DNA of 64,000 bases from UBA1444 sp964521625 (GTDB lineage: Bacteria > Bacillota > Negativicutes > UBA1444): contig CAZFSM010000021.1 of assembly GCA_964521625.1 (NCBI GenBank), forward strand, positions 1 to 64,000, in the 5' to 3' direction. Position 1 is the first letter of the stretch. Each line of letters opens with the position of its first letter. A model generated the notes under the pieces. It had not been told where the DNA came from. It ran no database searches and was given only the letters and a program-made list of their open reading frames with translations. Positions 60,825-64,000 of this stretch are shown here, in pieces. Both the position numbers and the translations under genes were made by a program.

Positions 60825-61688
60825 TCAGCGCTGCCAGTCCACTATCAAATATGACCCTAAGTTCTTAAACCAGATACTCCGTTTTTCTACCGCCTGCAAC
60901 GCAGACTGAACTCGCGGGTCACCCGCTCCGCCTTCCATGTCCAGAAAAAACAGATAGGCCCCCAACCCGGTACGGGCCGGTCGTGACTCAATCTTAGTCA
61001 AATTAACTTCTCGCTCGGCAAATTCGGCCAAAACATGATACAGGCTGCCCGGGCGCGAACCGTCGATCTGGCAGACAATCGATGTTTTCCAACGGCCCAG
61101 CATACTTGAATCCATTGGCAAAACGCTCAGGCTAACGAAGCGGGTGCAGTTACTGGCAGTATCCTGAATATCCGCCGCCACCAATTCCAATCCGTAAAGA
61201 GTCGCGGCGGTACGACTGCCGATCGCCGCCAGACCCGGTTCGCCCGCGGCGACTTGGCGGGCCGCTTCCGCCGTACTGTCAACCGCCCGATATGTTGCTG
61301 CAGGATATAAGCGCGCCAAGGTTCTCCGGCATTGCGCCAATGCTTGCGGATGCGATAAAACTAGCCGGATGCCTCGACCGGCTTCTCTGGCCAACAAATT
61401 GTGCCGCACCGGCATAATTATTTCCCGGGAAATATACAGCTCCACTTCATGAGCCAGAGTATCTAGAGTAGCATTGACCGAACCTTCCAGCGAGTTTTCG
61501 ATCGGCACCACACATTGCGGAATTTCGCCACTGGCCACCGCCCGAATTACGGCATCGATGGAAGCAAAGGGCAGCAACGTCGCCGAATCGCCAAACAAAT
61601 TTTTGGCGACTTCTTCGCTATACGTTCCCGCTGGCCCTAAAAAGCCCACACGTTGGTTTGCGTTCCCAATACCCAGTGTCGTCAACAA
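60825..61688 (-). CDS. pheA: prephenate dehydratase
   Basis: The 287-residue enzyme converts prephenate to phenylpyruvate for phenylalanine synthesis. The catalytic domain has VGFLGPAGTYSEEVAKNLFG, CVVPIENSLEGSVNATLDTL and the TRF motif in SNCTRFVSLSV. The C-terminal ACT domain has GSLYHVLAEFAEREVNLTKIESRP, the Phe-binding feedback site. The start is TTG 61688, seven bases after GGGG. It is monofunctional, with no chorismate mutase domain. Confidence 0.95.
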   Translation of the reverse strand: MLTTLGIGNANQRVGFLGPAGTYSEEVAKNLFGDSATLLPFASIDAVIRAVASGEIPQCVVPIENSLEGSVNATLDTLAHEVELYISREIIMPVRHNLLAREAGRGIRLVLSHPQALAQCRRTLARLYPAATYRAVDSTAEAARQVAAGEPGLAAIGSRTAATLYGLELVAADIQDTASNCTRFVSLSVLPMDSSMLGRWKTSIVCQIDGSRPGSLYHVLAEFAEREVNLTKIESRPARTGLGAYLFFLDMEGGAGDPRVQSALQAVEKRSIWFKNLGSYLIVDWQR

Positions 61689-61724
61689 CTTGCCGCCCCT
61701 TTCAATGCCGTCTCTTAGTCGTTT

Positions 61725-63062
61725 TTACTCGCCTTTTAGCCATGAACTGCTTTCACGTCGCATTGCCCGGGCATCGTTAATCAAAGCCACCAATGGAGTC
61801 CACTCTTTGGTGTTGCTGCCATAAATCCCCACATTCAAGACCTTGCCGTCAACAACTTGATATACCGTCTGATTCAGAGAAACGTACCAAGTATTGTCGC
61901 CACGAACGCGCACCGCTTGAATTTCCGGTATCACCAGCAAATCACAGCCGGCAGCGGTCGCCTTTTCTAGGTTCGACTGTCCAGACGGTTCACCTGAATC
62001 GCTGATAATGCCGGGAAACAGGCTTTCATACTCATCCCACAAAGCCTCTTGCATAACTGGGAATTCGCCTTTTAGCGCCGTTGGCAGGCTATTCTTGATC
62101 GCCGCAACGTAGAGTCGAGGTTTACCCGGAATCGGTTGGGGCGGCGTCAATACCCCCTCGTTAATTGCCTGCCGCCGTTTTGGGTAGTAATTACGCATTG
62201 CCATGTCAACATATACCGGAACATCATGGCCAAAATAATTTTGCAACGGGTCTGGCGTTGGCCAGCGCACTTCCGCGCCAATATGCCGATAGCCGCCAAA
62301 AACCTTGCGCAATGCAATCGGCACAGGGTCATCGGGCACCACTACTCTGGTTATGCGAACTTTTCCGTCATACTTTTTTTGAAACGCTTCATTGCCAACC
62401 GACGGAGCGCCAAACGTAATCACTTCAATTTGTTCAGCGTTGATCCCCATGTCCAGCAGGCGAGCGGCAACCAGCGTTACCACCGCTCCCCCCAGACTGT
62501 GCCCGACCAGATAAACCTTATCCTGATGATCTTCTTTCAAAATACTGCTGAGCAAGCGAGACGCAATCGGATGATAATCATTCGCCTGCGCAGTTTGCGC
62601 CGTCAGTAGCACCTGGGCAACCTGATTGAACCCCTCATGCACCCGCGGCACATCGGGTCCCGCATCCTTAAGCGCAGCATTTGCTGCGAATTCATCCAAC
62701 GTTTTGCCGGCAAAATAGACCTTGCTAGCCCGAAGATCGACCTTAGCATCACGAGCGTTTTCAGTTCCAGCCACGGCCAGGATATACACATCGCGATCAA
62801 GCGCCGAATTGCTATCCCAAGCCAGCAAGAATCGCGAATCTGCCTTTTCCCCGGAAATTCGATGTGGTTCTATACTCCAGCCTTCCTGTTCAAACGCTGC
62901 CACAGCCAGACTGCCGCCTCTACTGCTATAGGCAGCCATACAGGCGCCTGCCGCCGTATATAGTTTTCGCGCTTCCATATATTCGGCCAGGGTTCCAGTC
63001 GCTGCTGAAACCGATCCAGTCCACAAGAACAGAAGCAATAATACTTGAGCAATAAAATTCAT
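61725..63062 (-). CDS. secreted class 3 (alpha/beta hydrolase) lipase-like protein
   Basis: The 445-residue protein has a signal peptide (FIAQVLLLLFLWTGSVSAA) and a lipase class 3 domain: DVYILAVAGTENARDAKVDL, VHEGFNQVAQ, the nucleophile Ser in YLVGHSLGGAVVTLVAARL and a likely acid in RVVVPDDPVP. The last 120 residues are extra and resemble no domain I know. It probably acts on lipids or esters in the periplasm or outside. It lies between the HD-GYP gene and pheA with short gaps. Confidence 0.87.
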   Translation of the reverse strand: MNFIAQVLLLLFLWTGSVSAATGTLAEYMEARKLYTAAGACMAAYSSRGGSLAVAAFEQEGWSIEPHRISGEKADSRFLLAWDSNSALDRDVYILAVAGTENARDAKVDLRASKVYFAGKTLDEFAANAALKDAGPDVPRVHEGFNQVAQVLLTAQTAQANDYHPIASRLLSSILKEDHQDKVYLVGHSLGGAVVTLVAARLLDMGINAEQIEVITFGAPSVGNEAFQKKYDGKVRITRVVVPDDPVPIALRKVFGGYRHIGAEVRWPTPDPLQNYFGHDVPVYVDMAMRNYYPKRRQAINEGVLTPPQPIPGKPRLYVAAIKNSLPTALKGEFPVMQEALWDEYESLFPGIISDSGEPSGQSNLEKATAAGCDLLVIPEIQAVRVRGDNTWYVSLNQTVYQVVDGKVLNVGIYGSNTKEWTPLVALINDARAMRRESSSWLKGE

Positions 63063-63084
63063 CTTATCACATTCCCTTGCATCA

Positions 63085-64000
63085 TCATTGTGCGATATTG
63101 TTTATAACCTCTTGTTGCTGAAGTAGTTCACAGAAAGCAGCCAACAGTTCGGGGTCAAACTGGATGCCGGCAAATTTTCGCAATTCCGCCACAGCCTGTT
63201 CCACAGGCATTGCCTTCCGATATGGGCGGTCACTGGTCATCGCATCAAAGGCATCGGCAATCGAAAGAATTCGGCACTCAATCGGAATAGCTGAGCCGGA
63301 CAAGCCAATTGGGTAGCCGCTGCCATCCCACCATTCATGGTGTCGCAAAATCCATTCTGCAATATATACTAAGTCTGAAGATGCCAGCGCAATCCGATAG
63401 CCTATTTCACTATGTCGCCGCATCTCCGCTCGTTCTTCTTCTGTCAAAGCACCTGGTTTAAACAGGATGGAGTCACTAATGCCAACCTTGCCAATATCGT
63501 GAAATTTCGCAAACAACCGCATTGCATCCAATTGGTTGGATGCAAACCCCATACGTTCCGCCAGGCTGCCAACTAGCAGCTCCAGCCTCTCTGCATGTCC
63601 TTCAGTAATAAAATCCCTAGCCTCGAGCAGTGTCATCATCGTATTGACCAGACCGCTACGGGTACTTTGCGACCTCAGCAGTTTCTCGCGACGAACCATG
63701 TTGTCCGCATCCCGCATCAGCAAGCTTAGCTCTACTGGTTTTGCTTGCGCAATCGCATACCCAATGGACAAGCTAAGAAACAAATCCCTGTTTTCCTGGT
63801 TATACTGTTCCACACTCGCCCGCAGCTCGCGGCACAACTGTTCCGCCTGTTCCGCCGAAGCCCCCGGGCGGACTAATACAAACTCATCGCCGCCTACCCG
63901 TGATAAGATGTCGTCTGTCTCAACAAATTCAGTTAACAAAACCGCCGCCATAATCAGCCGTTGGTCGCCAGCGGCGTGTCCCAGCGTCTCATTGGTCATC
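63085..64000 (-). CDS. GGDEF/HD-GYP c-di-GMP protein, C-terminal part (runs off right edge)
   Basis: The visible 304 residues hold the end of a GGDEF domain (ILSRVGGDEFVLVRPG, intact signature) and a complete HD-GYP domain (FAKFHDIGKVGISDSILFKPG, ILRHHEWWDGSGYPIGLSG, ADAFDAMTSDRPYRKAM). HD-GYP enzymes hydrolyse c-di-GMP to GMP. The sensor half is outside the window. This is the third c-di-GMP gene here, counting the EAL remnant. Confidence 0.92.
   Translation of the reverse strand, partial: MTNETLGHAAGDQRLIMAAVLLTEFVETDDILSRVGGDEFVLVRPGASAEQAEQLCRELRASVEQYNQENRDLFLSLSIGYAIAQAKPVELSLLMRDADNMVRREKLLRSQSTRSGLVNTMMTLLEARDFITEGHAERLELLVGSLAERMGFASNQLDAMRLFAKFHDIGKVGISDSILFKPGALTEEERAEMRRHSEIGYRIALASSDLVYIAEWILRHHEWWDGSGYPIGLSGSAIPIECRILSIADAFDAMTSDRPYRKAMPVEQAVAELRKFAGIQFDPELLAAFCELLQQQEVINNIAQ

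Noticed and set aside
1..64000. CRISPR arrays, tRNA/rRNA genes, phage modules and riboswitches
   Set aside because: I looked for regular spaced repeats, tRNA arms and leader structures and saw none that I could support.

Overview
The window looks like chromosomal DNA from a diderm, anaerobic Firmicute, most plausibly a Negativicute of the Sporomusa/Pelosinus kind. This is inferred from content; no rRNA, tRNA or other species marker is present. Outer-membrane proteins (a TolC-type channel at 14011-15333 and an autotransporter-type beta-barrel at 23201-24808) sit beside Firmicute-style features: a GAAC-N4-GTTC LexA box before a UvrX-type polymerase, RsbV/RsbW/SpoIIE-type partner switching, AGGAGG-type ribosome sites, and frequent TTG/GTG starts. 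Fumarate reductase, class I fumarase, nickel-type LarA racemases and a molybdenum hydroxylase suggest anaerobic organic-acid metabolism. Almost every gene is on the minus strand.

Region 1 (1-20 kb) is signalling and accessory. It holds the first codons of a probable CitX, a remnant of an EAL gene cut off by a decayed IS3-family element, a DUF116 protein with a flavodoxin-type redox protein, a Cache chemoreceptor, a large Cache-GAF-GGDEF-EAL c-di-GMP protein, and a PAS histidine kinase with an AraC-type response regulator. It ends with a TetR-controlled four-gene efflux system (DevC-like permease, ATPase, HlyD adaptor, TolC channel). Region 2 (19.2-22 kb) has a LexA-controlled mini-gene plus uvrX, and a Fic protein with its own winged helix, transcribed from a promoter set in an array of inverted repeats.

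Region 3 (22.1-42.2 kb) is the most striking part. It is an approximately 20-kb run of 18 same-strand genes with gaps of at most about 75 bp and many overlaps. It encodes a MATE exporter, a GNAT-like/acyl-adenylate ligase fusion, two acyl carrier proteins, a three-subunit molybdenum hydroxylase, a HisC-like aminotransferase, two FabH-type synthases with intact Cys-His-Asn triads, and a stand-alone protein related to the N-terminus of the ligase. A complete partner-switch (STAS antagonist, HATPase kinase, Cache-HAMP-SpoIIE phosphatase) with a periplasmic NMT1/THI5-like protein lies in the middle, and a surface autotransporter and citrate lyase ligase lie at the end. I do not recognise this set as a described pathway. 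I read it as a signal-regulated operon making and exporting an acyl-ACP-derived small molecule, and it is my candidate for an undescribed system.

Region 4 (43.5-58.4 kb) is C4-dicarboxylate and hydroxy-acid metabolism: fumarate reductase/succinate dehydrogenase (C-A-B), fumarase alpha/beta, a DASS carboxylate transporter and a divergent LysR regulator. Next comes a set with larA, a PrpR_N-chemoreceptor fusion and leuC/leuD-type hydro-lyase genes, then a sigma-54 activator of the PrpR type and a second larA. Both larA genes have good -24/-12 promoters. Region 5 (58.4-64 kb) has a MITE-like element touching the tcdA stop codon, then tcdA, a PaaI-type thioesterase, an EamA transporter, pheA, a secreted class 3 lipase and a GGDEF/HD-GYP protein running off the right edge.

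Starts were moved downstream from the longest open frame wherever a good ribosome site pointed to an internal ATG/GTG/TTG. Family assignments rest on motifs read by eye; no database search was possible.
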